64,000 nt of DNA from Mytilus trossulus (GCF_036588685.1 NC_086380.1:32692474-32756473), one strand, 5' to 3'. Shown: positions 46,005 through 57,619, counted from the stretch's first letter. Notes: generated by a model from the letters alone, not told the origin. Made by a program: numbers and translations.

Positions 46005-46440
46005 AAAATATTGAAAATAACACGTTATTAATTTCTTGCGTCCGAAGCGCTTTTCTGGATTTACCTTCATCAGGAACGCTCAAAGCCAAACATTTGAAAT
46101 CCAAAGATGTATAAGTACCGAAACCGTTGAAGAGCTATATATAAAAAATACCTAAAATAAATAGCCAAATTCATCTAAAGCCAACTTTGCCTGAGGGAGT
46201 TGAAACCTTAGTTTCTTAATAATTTCTAAATTTATAAACGGACAATTTTTAAGTAAAGTTTGTTAAATCATGTCGGTACCGAAATACTGACTACTGAGTT
46301 GATGATACCCTCGGGGACTGATAGTCCACCAGCAGAGGTATCGACCCAGTGATGTAAAATATTGAAAACAACACGTTATTAATTTCTTGCGTCCGAAGCG
46401 CTTTTCTGGATTTACCTTCATCAGGAACGCTCAACTTTCA
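46005..46440 (+). repeat. R2-like repeat with a ~78-bp direct repeat 351 bp apart
   Basis: The stretch AATATTGAAAATAACACGTTATTAATTTCTTGCGTCC...GGAACGCTCAA (in part, 46010-46085) is repeated almost exactly at 46361-46435. Between them lie AAGCCAAACATTTGAAATCC and a GATGATACCCTCGGGGACTG segment. The CGAAGCGCTTTTCTGGATTT phrase is analogous in position to CGCGCGTTTCGTC of R2. Confidence 0.75.
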
Positions 46441-46671
46441 TCTTCTGAAACACAATGATAAACAGTAAAATATAAAAGTGCATGTGTTCTTTCAATTGAG
46501 AATTCAAGATATTGTACTCTTGAGATTGACAAAAGAAAACAGGTTTGCATCTGCCAAAGTAAGCGATATAATAAAGGAAAAAAAGGAAAAGAATTCGGGG
46601 TAAAAATCAAATAGAGGCCAACAAAATATAAACATGTGTAAAAAGCACCTCTATGTTAATGTTTATGCGAG

Positions 46672-47010
46672 AGCCGTTGTGTAATGGTAAGTGCATCGGA
46701 CTACTAACACAAAGATTCCTGGTTCAATGGCCGTTCCGGGATGAAAATGACATAATTTTCGGCTCTGCATTGACACCATTTGCGAGTATGGTCTTGAGAT
46801 AACGATGATAGTCCGTCGGAAGTGGACTGACTATACATGGCTGACCCGTGTTAAGAGAGAGAGACACATTTCTTGCACGTTACAGACACCCTTTTAGATT
46901 TCGAAAAAGAGCAGGCTAATGCCGCTACAAGGCAGCACTCGCACCAGCAAAGTCGAAAGGGATTAATATAAGTTGCCAAACTTGTTTCCAATCCAATCTG
47001 AACTAATATG
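46672..47010 (+). mobile_element. SINE1 copy (tRNA-derived)
   Basis: The head GCCGTTGTGTAATGGTAAGT has an A-box-like TTGTGTAATGG and a decayed B box (GGTTCAATGGC). The body TTTTCGGCTCTGCATTGACA, GACTGACTATACATGGCTGA and TTTCTTGCACGTTACAGACA is collinear with copies at 59921 and 60893. Confidence 0.8.
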
Positions 47011-47014
47011 CTTA

Positions 47015-48158
47015 AACTTAATGTTTATCCAATGGTTTTCACTGACAATTCATCTTTATTTTCTTCTTGAAATGCCCGTACAACGTCAGGAATGTGGCAG
47101 TTGTTTTTCACTTGTTCAGTTGATTGCTAGGGTTTGCTTTTGTTAGTTTGTATGCATTTCCCCTTTTTTAATTCGCCTTTGCGTTCAGTATATTTTATTA
47201 TACTTTTTTTTGGTGGACTGCTTCTTAGGAACAATTATCAGATGATATATAGATTTTTCAATGCATTGTTTTACAATACAAAGTCGTAATGATAAGGTAG
47301 TTTATCTACAGTTTGTTCATTACCAAAGATTTTTCAGTGACTGATAGCTGTTTTACATAATGAATGTCTGGTAGAAAGTTATCACATTGGTTATCAATCA
47401 TGTTCCTTATTTTCATTTTGAAAATGAATTTTACTTCTGTTAAGTATGGAATATTTTCAATCATTATGAGAGACGTGATTGTAAATTATTTAGTTTGTAT
47501 TATATATAATTGTGTACTTCTGTTTACGACAATTAACAGTCTCATAAGTATAAAGACCGGGTATTTAAAAAAAAAAATTGTATTAGGATAGTACAAAAAC
47601 TCAAGTATATTTACTTCATCTTATATTATATTATATGATAAAAATGTATGTATTTGTGTGTACGGGCACTGATGTGTGCAATTTTAAGGTCTAATTTTTT
47701 TTTACAATTATGCTGAACATAAAAAATAAATAAGTTATTGCTTTTTAAAATATCAAAGACAGCTCTATACTTTTCAAAATACAAATATTTTGGTCAAAGA
47801 ATTTCTCATTAATTCGATAAATTGAAAAAGATAACATTAAACCGATTTCATTTATAATTTAGTATTTTCAATCGAAATTCATCTTCCGAAACACAATTAT
47901 AAGGAAAAATAAATGAAAGTTTGTTTGTGTTGTAGCTGATGAGATATTAAGATATTGCTTTCTTAAAGTGTATACATGTACAAGGAAACTAAATAACTAT
48001 TTACTTTTTGTATTATCTATATATCATCTCTATAAGGACTGGATATGAATTTGTGTTTAAATTGTAACAATATAAAACCTACATATTACTAGGAAGGCCA
48101 ATATGTGATAATATTTTTTTTCTCATTTTTATTAAAACCGTGTCAATATTGTTTTATA
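47015..48158. other. AT-rich intergenic DNA
   Basis: A fragment with CAACGTCAGGAATGTGGCAG near 47090 resembles a phrase at 58870-58900. Otherwise nothing is seen. Confidence 0.4.
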
Positions 48159-48160
48159 TT

Positions 48161-48300
48161 TAAGAATTGAATGCTACTTTTTGTAACTTCATTGGGGTGT
48201 AAAAGCGTTGACCGAAGTACATTTTTCCGCGCTTCAATGTGCGCAAGGTCAACGCTTTTACAACCCTATGAAGTTACAAAAAGAAGCATTCAATACTTAT
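48161..48300. repeat. 140-bp palindromic hairpin element
   Basis: ATTGAATGCTACTTTTTGTA and its partner TACAAAAAGAAGCATTCAAT frame arms of ~50 bp that also include TGTAAAAGCGTTGACC and GGTCAACGCTTTTACA. The loop is ~35 nt with a CGCG core. MITE-like; no target duplication is assigned. Confidence 0.85.
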
Positions 48301-48639
48301 AATTACATTTTTTTCAGCAATGATCATGAAAACACGAATTTTATAATTGTTTTATTTAATTCACCTGTGCACTTTATTGTGGGACCACGTGTTATCATGA
48401 ATGAAAAGTTTTATTGAGTAATGCAATTGCTTACGGAATAACACGTGATGTGCAGTTAGCCAATCAGAATGAAGTATCACAATGAAACATACATCTAATG
48501 TTATTATTTAAAATGAAAACATGAAGGTAGAAGTCTTTAACGATAGATTGGTATTTAACATATGTGCAAAGCTTTACAGCTACCATAGTTTTAAGTTTTC
48601 ATATATTTTGTCTGCTCGAACAAAAGTAAAACATGTAGT

Positions 48640-48800
48640 ATACGGATGCCACATATTGAGCAGGATCTACTTACCCTTCCGGAGCACCTGATGTTACCCA
48701 ATTTGTTCGTTTTTCTCAGTCTTTGTTTTACTATCATGTTTTTGTACTGTTATTAGTCTGTTTGTCATTTTCTGTTTCAGCCATTTCGTTGTCAGTATAT
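48640..48800 (+). repeat. R3 fragment
   Basis: ACGGATGCCACATATTGAGC, AGGATCTACTTACCCTTCCG and GAGCACCTGATG match R3 at 51210-51250, and the tail matches TTTGTACTGTTATTAGTCTG. Confidence 0.75.
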
Positions 48801-48869
48801 TGTTGGTATCTTTCGCCTCTCTTAAACTTCGAGCAAAACAATGAATCGATAAACCAGAAAGGTGATATA

Positions 48870-49170
48870 AAAAAAGAAGATGTGATATGATTGCCAATGA
48901 GACAACTATCCACAACAGACCTCAATAACACAGACATAAACAACTATATGTCACCGTACGGTCTTCAACAATGAACAAAGTCCATACCGTATAGTCAGAT
49001 ATAAAAGTCCCCGATAAGACAATGTAAAACAATTCAAACGAGAAAACTGACGGCCTTATTTAGGTAAAAAAATGAACGAAAAACAAATATGTAACACATA
49101 AACAAACGACAACCACTGAATTACAGGTTCCTGAAATGGGACAGGTACCACTGTCCGCATTAGGGACTTT
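48870..49170 (+). repeat. R1 interspersed repeat, full-length copy
   Basis: AAAAAGAAGATGTGATATGA, TTGCCAATGAGACAACTATC, CACCGTACGGTCTTCAACAA, AAAGTCCCCGATAAGACAAT, AAACGACAACCACTGAATTA and CTGAAATGGGACAGGTACCA appear in order. This is a good reference copy of the family. Confidence 0.88.
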
Positions 49171-49349
49171 ATTAGTAGACAACGAAAGAAGGACGATAAC
49201 TGTGTCCCGGACATATTAAAAGGCTAATACAAGAAAATATAAGAACACTTAGTAAAGCCATAGAAGGGGACAGGATACAAAAATACAGTATAAGAAATAG
49301 ATCATTAATCATGATAATAGAATAAGTAGACAGCTGTCTCACAAGCAAA

Positions 49350-49730
49350 AAATCCCTAACTGTAAAAATATAAGGGTATACACTACAGGCACGGGGACAC
49401 ATTCTACTGAATCCACACAGCACGAGTAACAAATCCTGCAGAAAGTATAAAAAAGAAGATGTGGTATACAAAAGACCAAAATGACACAAACATTAACAAC
49501 TATAGGTCACCGTACGGCCTTCAACAATGAGCAAAGCCCATACCGTATAGTCAGCTATAAAAGGACCCGATAAGACAATGTAAAACAATTCAAACGAGTA
49601 AACTGACGGCCTTATTTATGTAAAAAAATGAACTAAAAACAAAAAAAACCTAACTGTAAAAATATAAGGGCATACACTACAGGCACGGGGACACATTCTA
49701 CTGAATCCACACAGCACGAGTAACAAACCA
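49350..49730. repeat. ~80-bp direct repeat flanking a second R1 copy (tandem duplication)
   Basis: CCTAACTGTAAAAATATAAG through CACAGCACGAGTAACAAA occurs at 49353-49432 and again, nearly identical, at 49649-49728. Between them is an R1 copy (49445-49640) that lacks its CAATGAGACAACT portion and its 3' part. The order R1-X-R1'-X' indicates a recent tandem duplication with internal deletion. Confidence 0.85.
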
Positions 49731-49734
49731 AGCT

Positions 49735-51095
49735 TGTTTCAAATAGTATAAACATTGACATATATACTTTATGAATTCCATTGTTAGTGTGTTCCGTAAC
49801 GTTTCAAAATGATTTCTTGTCGCATTTATCTAATATTGATAAAACATAGAATTGGATTCACATACATGAGAAGGCAAATCCACAATTATAAATTCGGGAT
49901 GCATAAATTACTCGCAACGATTGAAAAGAAACCGAATTATATATTACACGTTAAGCTTATTTTGTGTTTGTTAACCCATTGACTTATATTATAAGTTGAA
50001 AATCAAAATCACCATTAGAAACTGACAATTAAAAATCAACCTTGAAAAATAAAAAAAATTAAAATAATTACGATATCATAGACAACCAATTAACACCTTG
50101 CTTCAATAAATACAGTCTTTATCATGTCATCTTAACATTTTAAATAAGGTCAGGAAACAAATGTGAAATGTGTACAAAAGTGAAAACAAATATTATCTTT
50201 CATGCGAAATGTGAAATTTTACAGATGAAAGAAAAGATTGTTCTTAAATAATCCTTCTCACCACTCACCCTCCCCCTAATAAAAATTGGTCGTCCGTTAA
50301 TGGTAGGAAATGATCATAATGAAAGTGAATTGTCACATTGACAGCTTTTGTTTTGTTTTTGTTCTAAACATAAACACATTACACTTGTCAAAAATCTCTG
50401 GAGAACAGAGCTACTCACTAACCTGTAAATTAAAAGACTATTACAATTAAAAATTACGGGAGGCAATTCTACGCTATTGAATTGTTTAAGTCATAATCTA
50501 TTGGATGACGCAGAACTTTAAATGAAATATTCCATAATTGATTTGAAATTTACTGATATTGTTTAGGGATACCATCAAATTAAAAGAAGTATTAATAATT
50601 AATTAACTTACAAACTGTAACTAATTGTAAAAAAAGATAAGGATTTCTCAGTTGTTCACTGGACTCCGACAGAGTTATTTACAACTTATAGTAACTAACC
50701 ATTACAAAGATAGTATGTAGAACGAAGGAACAACACATTAATGATGGAGAAAAAATATAAGATATTACTAAGATTGGTAAGTGTGTAATCTTACTTACTA
50801 ATATAGCCAGTTTAAATGCACAAACTGTTAAAATATTACACTGTTACTGTTTTACATGTATACCTAGAACATTTTAAAAATAAAAAAAAAGAAAGCATAG
50901 TTTACTACTATTTAAAATAATATTAATAGTGAAAGCTAGTCTGTTACATCCAGCACTGATACTAACAGTATCATAACTTAAGATAAAACAAAAAATATAA
51001 TTAAAATCTTGAATAAATTAAAAGATAAAGACTTGAATAAGGATAGAAGAAAGAAAAAAGAGAAAAACATATGCATGCCTAATTACATAATTTGA
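49735..51095. other. AT-rich intergenic DNA, nothing recognised
   Basis: No gene, RNA or repeat can be supported in this stretch. Confidence 0.4.
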
Positions 51096-51099
51096 TATT

Positions 51100-51420
51100 G
51101 AATATGTTCCTTATGTCGTAACTTCAATACCATTCCCCTTTCACGAATGTGACCGAATAAGACTGATTCACCGGATTTGTAATAACATAAGCAACACGAC
51201 GGGTGCCACATGAGGAACAGGATCTGCTTAACCTTCCGGAGCACCCGAGATCACCCCAGTTTTTGGTGGGGTTCGTGTTGCTTAGTCTTTAGTGTCATAT
51301 GTTGTGTCTTCTGTACTATTATTTGTCTGTTTGTCTTTTGTATTTGTAGCCATGGCGTTGTCATTTTATTTTCTATCTTTGAGATTGACTCTCCCTCTGG
51401 TATCTGTCGCCCCTCCTTCA
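51100..51420 (+). repeat. R3 interspersed repeat
   Basis: GAATATGTTCCTTATGTCGT, TTCACGAATGTGACCGAATA, ACGACGGGTGCCACATGAGG and GTAGCCATGGCGTTGTC match 25392-25740 in order. Confidence 0.85.
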
Positions 51421-51579
51421 AAATATTTGTGGTTTTAATGTTCATACGTCTTTGTCAAAAGATGTATTATAAATATATTTGTGTTTGAGAGGAAGTAAAA
51501 TAAGAAGAAATCATATTTTTGTCTTTCTGAATATTTATAGGGCTATTGATATTTATAAAATAAAGGTACCAGGATTATA

Positions 51580-51715
51580 ATTTAGTACGCCAGACGCGCG
51601 TTTCGTCTACATAAGACTCATCAGTAACGCTCATTTCAAAATATCTATAAAGCCAATCAAGTACGAAGTTGAAGATTATTGAGGCTCCAAAATTCCAAAA
51701 AGTTGTGCCAAATAC
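51580..51715 (+). repeat. R2 interspersed repeat
   Basis: TACGCCAGACGCGCGTTTCG, TCTACATAAGACTCATCAGT and CAAGTACGAAGTTGAAGATT match the copy at 31958. Confidence 0.85.
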
Positions 51716-51719
51716 GGCT

Positions 51720-52040
51720 AATCTTTTTCTGTCTATAACAAATCCAATATGTTTGACTAATTATGAAAATTATTTATAACAAAACATTCCTGAACACATT
51801 TATTGATTTTGATATTTTTATTTATTGAGTGCCATTCCAATCCACCAAATATTGAAATGTATTGCCAAAAAGTTAATTTATATATTTGAAAATATAGTTG
51901 GTACGGTTGTCATTTTTAAGAAACTTTCTTTTTTAGTTTTCCCTGATCGTTAGTTTTCAAATGTGTGGCTTCAACGTGTATTTACTACCTCTGTTGACAT
52001 TGTACATGTCGTAGCGTTTCTTCGAGAAAAAAAAACCTTG
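51720..52040. other. AT-rich intergenic DNA, nothing recognised
   Basis: Short frames only, no supported feature. Confidence 0.4.
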
Positions 52041-52043
52041 AAA

Positions 52044-52330
52044 AACATGCCTGTTCCAAGTCAGCAGCCTGTGATTCAGTGGTTGTCGTTTGTTGATGTG
52101 TTACATATTTGTTTTTCGTTCATTTTTTTTTACATAAATAAGGCCGTTAGTTTTCTCGTTTGAATTGTTTTACATTGTTTTATCGGGGCCTTTTATAGCT
52201 GACTATGCGGTATGTGCTTTGCTCATTGTTGAAGGCCGTATGGTTATCTATAGTTGTTAATGTTTGTGTCATTGTGGTCTTTTGTGGATAGTTGTCTCAT
52301 TGGCAATCATACCACATCTTCTTTTTTATA
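52044..52330 (-). repeat. R1 interspersed repeat, near full length
   Basis: CCTGTTCCAAGTCAGCAGCC, TTGTCGTTTGTTGATGTGTT, AAGGCCGTTAGTTTTCTCGT, GTTGTCTCATTGGCAATCAT and ACCACATCTTCTTTTTTATA are collinear with the reverse complement of 48870-49170. Confidence 0.88.
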
Positions 52331-52798
52331 CTAATATTCCGATAGGAACTTTTTAAAGAGATAGAAATAAATTAACATTATACAACTTGTACAAAATAAT
52401 ATTGTTATTAGTCTAATAATCACAAACTGTTGTATTCACCCCAAGCCTTTACTATCATATTATGTAATTGTATTATAACTGCGTGAAATGTTAGTTTTTA
52501 TATAGTTTTATTGATATACATTTATCATTTATTTTACTATTGTACTCTGCTAGTGTCTAACCATGTTTTATATTATGTAATTTGTGTCGTTAATTTTGTG
52601 ATAGCATGTTTCTGCTTTTGAAATGAAGATTCATTTATTCCATACCCTACTTGAAAAAAAAGAAAAAGCAAATATTGAAATTTGTCACATCATTTTTAAA
52701 TACTCGTTTAACAACCTTGAAAACATGCTACTAATATTCCGATAGGTACTTTTTAAAGAGATACAAATAAATTAACATTATACAACTTGTACAAAATA
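52331..52798. repeat. 68-bp direct repeat, copies 400 bp apart
   Basis: CTAATATTCCGATAGGAACT to TACAACTTGTACAAAATA at 52331-52398 recurs at 52731-52798 with two differences. An R1 copy abuts the first and an R2 copy abuts the second. The 332 bp between are AT-rich without an ORF. Confidence 0.85.
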
Positions 52799-52990
52799 CC
52801 TAAGGCTTTTCTACCTCAGGCATAGATTACCTTAGCTGTATTTGGCAAAACTTTTAGGAATTTTGGTCCTCAATTCTCTTCAACTTCGTACTTTATTTGG
52901 CATGTAAACATTCTTGGATTCGAGCGTCACTGATGAGTCTTTTTTAGACGAAACACGCGTCTGGCGTATATACTAAATTTAGTCCTGGCC
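52799..52990 (-). repeat. R2 interspersed repeat
   Basis: CTTCAACTTCGTACTTTATT, GAGCGTCACTGATGAGTCTT and AGACGAAACACGCGTCTGGC are the reverse complement of R2. The end is at the GTATATACTAAATTTAGTCC phrase, matching 31970. Confidence 0.85.
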
Positions 52991-52994
52991 TTGA

Positions 52995-54660
52995 AGGCCT
53001 AAAACTTTGCTCAGTGCTCGGAGCACAAAAATCATACTCGAAACATGAAATCCAGCAATTTGAATGGTTGATTTTCGAGTCTGAATACAAAAATCATGCT
53101 CGATAGTTTTATGACCGTTAGGCCTGGTATCTATGATGAGTTTATTTAAAAATTACGTTTCACAGCACTATTTTTGAATAAAAGATCTTTCATTAAATTC
53201 ACAATATACAATAATGTAAGTTTAGGTTCTACAAATCTTATGATTAAAGGCGCATTGCATTTGCGAAAAGTTTTAAAAAAGGTATTTGATTTGAGTCATA
53301 GTTATTATTTCATTTGCGCAATTTTTGTTTTATGTTAAACCATTTATCAGGTGATATAAATGACGATTAAAATTTGAATTCCAAATACGAGATTTAATAA
53401 AACAAAACTTTGTGTTTTTTCATTCAATACAAGGTAAATTATTTTGCGCCATAACATCTATTTATCTTTTAACATACAACTTTAAAAATAGCTCATAAAA
53501 GATCATTTGACAAAATTTAAGCAGATTCTTGATTTTGTTTCTTTTGATTTGAGACCCCCCCCCCCAAAAAAAAAAACCACAATGCAAATATAGAAAAAAG
53601 TCCGAGTCAGCCTTTTCTCGTCATAATTTATAAATCAAATATCTCGAAACGAAGCTCCATAACCATCAATATTTTTAGTTTAATTTGATCATTAACTAAT
53701 ACCGATACCCTTCTAGCTTAAAGTATCAATTTTGAATTCTTGATTTATTTAATTTTACTTTAAATACCTAAGTACATCTTTAAATGAAAAATTATTAGGA
53801 TTTATTGTCAGATGTTAAGTATCCTTGTTTCGCTTTGCTACGATTTAGGGTAAAATACTTTGCCTCATAAGACATGTTTTTATGTTCGTCCAAAGGTTGT
53901 GTACTAAAATATAATCAGATTTTAGATAATGTTCTTTCAAAGTGACTCTAAATAATACTAATGCAAATATGAGGTTGAATTCCAAATCATTCTTTTCCTG
54001 TCATTTAAAAAAAATTAATTTGAATTTGTTTCCTCTCATCTTTCTGACTTATACTAGGGACTCTGTGGGATATTTTCATAAGCAATAAATACACATAAAG
54101 TATATATTTTTTTTATTGTACCCCATGTACAAATAAAATGAGCCATACATTTTTATATTCTGGTTTGACCTTTGACTTTAAGCATATGTATGATTTTCAT
54201 GCAAGTGCATTTTTTTTTCTGCCAAATTTCTATTTTCTGAAAAATATGCTTTACTTTATTTTTATATGACTACATCATTACCGATCATGCATTAAATACG
54301 ATGGAATACGGAATACCAACCGTAGTCTTATTGAGGATACTTCTTGTACACATGGTCTTGTTGAAACAATGAAAAAAGATGATATACTTCAAAGAAATAC
54401 TGACTTTCCAAAAACGCTAAAAGGATGTGAAAAACTGGCATTTGCAAATATTTGGACATGTTTATAATAATACACAGCATTGCTTGAATATTTATTAGAT
54501 CATGTTATGAGACGTGTTTAATATGAATTATTATATATAGACAACTTCAACTGTGCATAACTATCACCAAAATCATTTCTTGAATGGGAGGTAACTCTTT
54601 TCATTTTAATTCCATGAATGATCCATGAAATCGTGAAATTGATTACATAAAATTATGAAG
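52995..54660. other. AT-rich intergenic DNA
   Basis: TTTGCGCAATTTTTGTTTTA near 53310 and GCGCATTGCATTTGCGAAAA near 53250 resemble parts of the GGCGCAAA element at 31804. Otherwise nothing; a short C/A tract lies at 53555-53575. Confidence 0.4.
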
Positions 54661-54664
54661 TAAA

Positions 54665-54850
54665 TTATACACCTGAAATTGATTGTTCAATCTATTTGTT
54701 TCCTATTACTGTAATGTTGGGCTTTTTATAGCCGACTATAAGTTATGGGTTTTTCTTCATTGTTGAAGGACTTACGGTTATCTATTTTTTTTACATCCAC
54801 TGCATTGGTACTTTGGTGGATAGCTCCATATTTTTATATGACAATTTGGC
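54665..54850 (-). repeat. R1-related fragment
   Basis: GGGCTTTTTATAGCCGACTA, CATTGTTGAAGGACTTACGG and GGTACTTTGGTGGATAG follow the minus R1 order. Confidence 0.6.
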
Positions 54851-54854
54851 AGGG

Positions 54855-55620
54855 TTATAAAAGATGCAATATCTTCATTACGTTTGTATTATGGAGACAG
54901 ATTGAGAATAAAATTTTATCTACTTAGAGAAGATACTATTAAACTTACTTTATTAAGTAACGTATGGAGAACAATTCTCAATATTTGTGTACCGGGTATA
55001 CGAATGGATAAACAAGACAAGGCCATGACTAAATAACAAATTAAAAACAAACAACCAAGGTCACACATAGCGACCTCTTCAACTAATATCAGGTGATTTG
55101 AATGAATGAATTTATTGACTCTGGAAGCTTAAGATCACATTGTCTCTTCTCGCTCGATCACTTTTATTCCTCACTTCTGTTCTCTACAAATAAAATTGAA
55201 ATACTCGATTAAGATTAAAATAACATATTTCTGCCGTCATTCTCAATTAATTGTCAAGCCGTAGAATATCTATCTAATATATATATATTATTCATTGATC
55301 GCTGTATTTCGTGACACCTTTGAGATTCTGATATAATATTCATCAGGTACAATCTAGTTAAAAGTGCGATTACCAATATAGATGCGGTGTTTAACGAACA
55401 GTGGCAACTATTACAAATATATAAAAAACATAAACATGGATATAACACCTGCGATGTACTCAATAAACAAGACGCACTAAGTTTGATTTATATAGTGCTA
55501 GATGAATTACACCTGATCATGTAATTGGTCCGTCTCTTAATATTTGTTAACTGAGCAGCGAAGGAGCAAAAACCAATGTTAAAGTCGTAATGTTTTTCTA
55601 CAAGTATTCGTTAAGATTTA
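54855..55620. other. Noncoding 3' flank of the minus-strand putative gene
   Basis: Short frames only. A further 3' exon of the gene above could lie here, but I found none with a matching phase and coding character. Confidence 0.35.
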
Positions 55621-55624
55621 TTTT

Positions 55625-57122
55625 TTATATTTTGAAATTTGAATATGCAAACAAATGTTTTAACATTTTAGTCGAAAAACAAAATATATATTTACCTCTA
55701 CTTTCACAGTTGTTTGTTGTCATGGAAATCAGAGTCAATAAGTTTGTTTTCAACTGATTAATTGTGACAGTTTGTTTTTGGTATTTGGTGACTCGGAAAT
55801 ATTTTATGTCTGCTTTTTGTTCCAAAACATAGTTCCTGAAATTGATTTGATATTTCAACGCATTACGTTTAGCTGTTTGTGTCTTTAATTTCTTTAACTT
55901 AGCATTTACAACACCCTTTTTATCCCAAAAGCCTAGTTTCACTATTTCCTGTGTCAAAGACTCCTTTCTTTCTTTTGATTTTGCTGCCAAAGCTTTGGTT
56001 CTGTTTTCCTTATCGATGCTGATTTGTTTTAATTTTGAATCGAGTTCCTGTATTCTTAGTTTTTCAGTTTCTTTCATACTTTTCAAATTTTTTTTGGACC
56101 ATGAAATGAGTTCCTCGACTTTTTCGTCGTCTTTTTGTTGCAACCAGTTGGCTGTCCGATTCATGCTGTACATAATATGTGCCTCATTTGCTATCTTACT
56201 TGCGTTAGGTCTGTGTCTCAGTAACCAGTCTAACTGCCCAAACACCCTCTCTGGCAATTTATTGTGGGGTAAAACTGATGAAAATTGCTCACGGTCAGTT
56301 TCTATTAACTTTAAAAGCAACGGTTTACGATTAATCTTAAAAGAACATATTAACAAATGGTAAAGTGTGTCGGTTGGCAAAGAATTGGAAACAACTGTAA
56401 TATTCTTTTATCATGCAAAGTTGATCTTATATATTAGAATTAATCTTGATTTGACTATCACTAGCTAGTAAATCAATTTTGATCTGAATAGCTTTAAACG
56501 ACTGAACAATAAATCATTCCATTATTACTAGTATAGTCTTTCAGTCAATTTGCAGACTTTTAACTTCAGTAAATTCAATACAGTTTTAAGAATTCGTTTA
56601 ATATCACTGTTGAAGACGAAATTTCTTAACTACAGCATTTTGTTAAAAATTAATTTTGGTAATATAGGAAGCCCTTATATAGGAATATTTATCATGTGCC
56701 TTCACATTTTATGGCTTTGAGTATATGTAGTTTGATCTAAAATGGAGAATCGGCCATTTCAAAATAAGTAAAAGAAGAGTCCATTGTACACGGATTCCAC
56801 AATCGCACTATCGTTTAATATGTTCAGTGGACTGTGATTGGTTTTGGTCAAAACTCTAATTTTGCACTGTATTAGAATATGTTTACTTAGTTTCCAGTTG
56901 ATTGGACTTTCAATTCATTCAGCTCTCGAGCGTGCTCCGAATGACAGAAGATTGTAACAGTATATACATACATGTATACAAACATAGCTTGGTTTCAATA
57001 CCTCGGTTATAGTCCAGTAACTTTTGGCAGGTTGCAATAATTTCGAGAAATGTATAGTTACTAAGGACATTCACAATTGGATGGGAACTCCAAAGTGACC
57101 ACACATCGTCGTTAGGTGACAT
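55625..57122 (-). CDS. Putative two-exon gene of an unnamed invertebrate family
   Basis: The main exon runs from an acceptor (TATTACAG, AG at 56396-56395) at 56394 and is open to a stop at 55625; an alternative donor AGAG|GTAAAT at 55696 may end it. It encodes RVFGQLDWLLRHRPNASKI, then NRTANWL, a long charged Lys/Glu helix, and LTQEIVKLGFWDKKGVV followed by LKTQTAKRNALKYQINFR. This pattern (LD..LR..PNAS, NRT..WL, LT..I...G.W, ALK.Q..FR) is one I recall from many uncharacterised invertebrate proteins without assigned function. A matching upstream exon is 57122-57002: ATG, 40 codons (MSPNDDVWSLW to LLDYNR) and a donor CGAG|GTATTG in phase 1, which fits the 2-nt lead-in of the main exon. There is no in-frame ATG at the start of the main exon itself. 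No domain of known function is seen. The gene model is unproven and its 3' end uncertain. Confidence 0.5.
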
Positions 57123-57167
57123 TCGGTTTCACTTTCAAGTGCTTGATTTTTGTTCGTAAACCAAAAT

Positions 57168-57618
57168 GTCTCACAGACGGAAGTGAACATATCTAATAAA
57201 ATGACAGACGGAAGTGAACATATCTGATGGAATGACAGACGGAAGTGAACATGTCTGATGGAATGACAGACGGAAGTGAACATGTCTGATGGAATGACAG
57301 ACGGAAGTGAACATACCTGATGGAATGACAGACGGAAGTGAATATATCTGATGGCATGACAGACGGAAGTGAACATATCTGATGGCATGACAGACGGAAA
57401 TGAACATATTTGATGGAATAACAGAGGGAAGTGAACATATCTGATGGAATGACAGACGGAAGTGAACATATTTGATGGAATGACAGACGGAAGTGAACAT
57501 ATCTGATGGAATGACAGACGGAAGTGAACATATCTGATGGAATGACAGACGGAAGTGAACACATCTGATGGAATGACAGACGGAAGTGAGCATACCTGAT
57601 GGAATGACAAAAGGAAGA
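57168..57618. repeat. 31-bp minisatellite, about 14 copies
   Basis: The unit GATGGAATGACAGACGGAAG plus TGAACATATCT repeats with few changes. Because 31 is not a multiple of three, all minus frames stay open for over 120 codons; these frames are products of the repeat and not genes. The array ends about 46 bp from the ATG of the putative gene at 57122. Confidence 0.93.
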
Positions 57619-57619
57619 G

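Noticed and set aside
46675..46740. tRNA-like sequence with A and B boxes
   Set aside because: No cloverleaf with acceptor stem can be drawn and the sequence continues into a repeated body, so it is a SINE head, not a tRNA gene; the same applies at 59921 and 44210.
57071..57610. Minus frames of 120-180 codons with SVCHSIRYVHFRLSFHQ repeats
   Set aside because: Caused by the 31-bp minisatellite, which leaves all three minus frames open.
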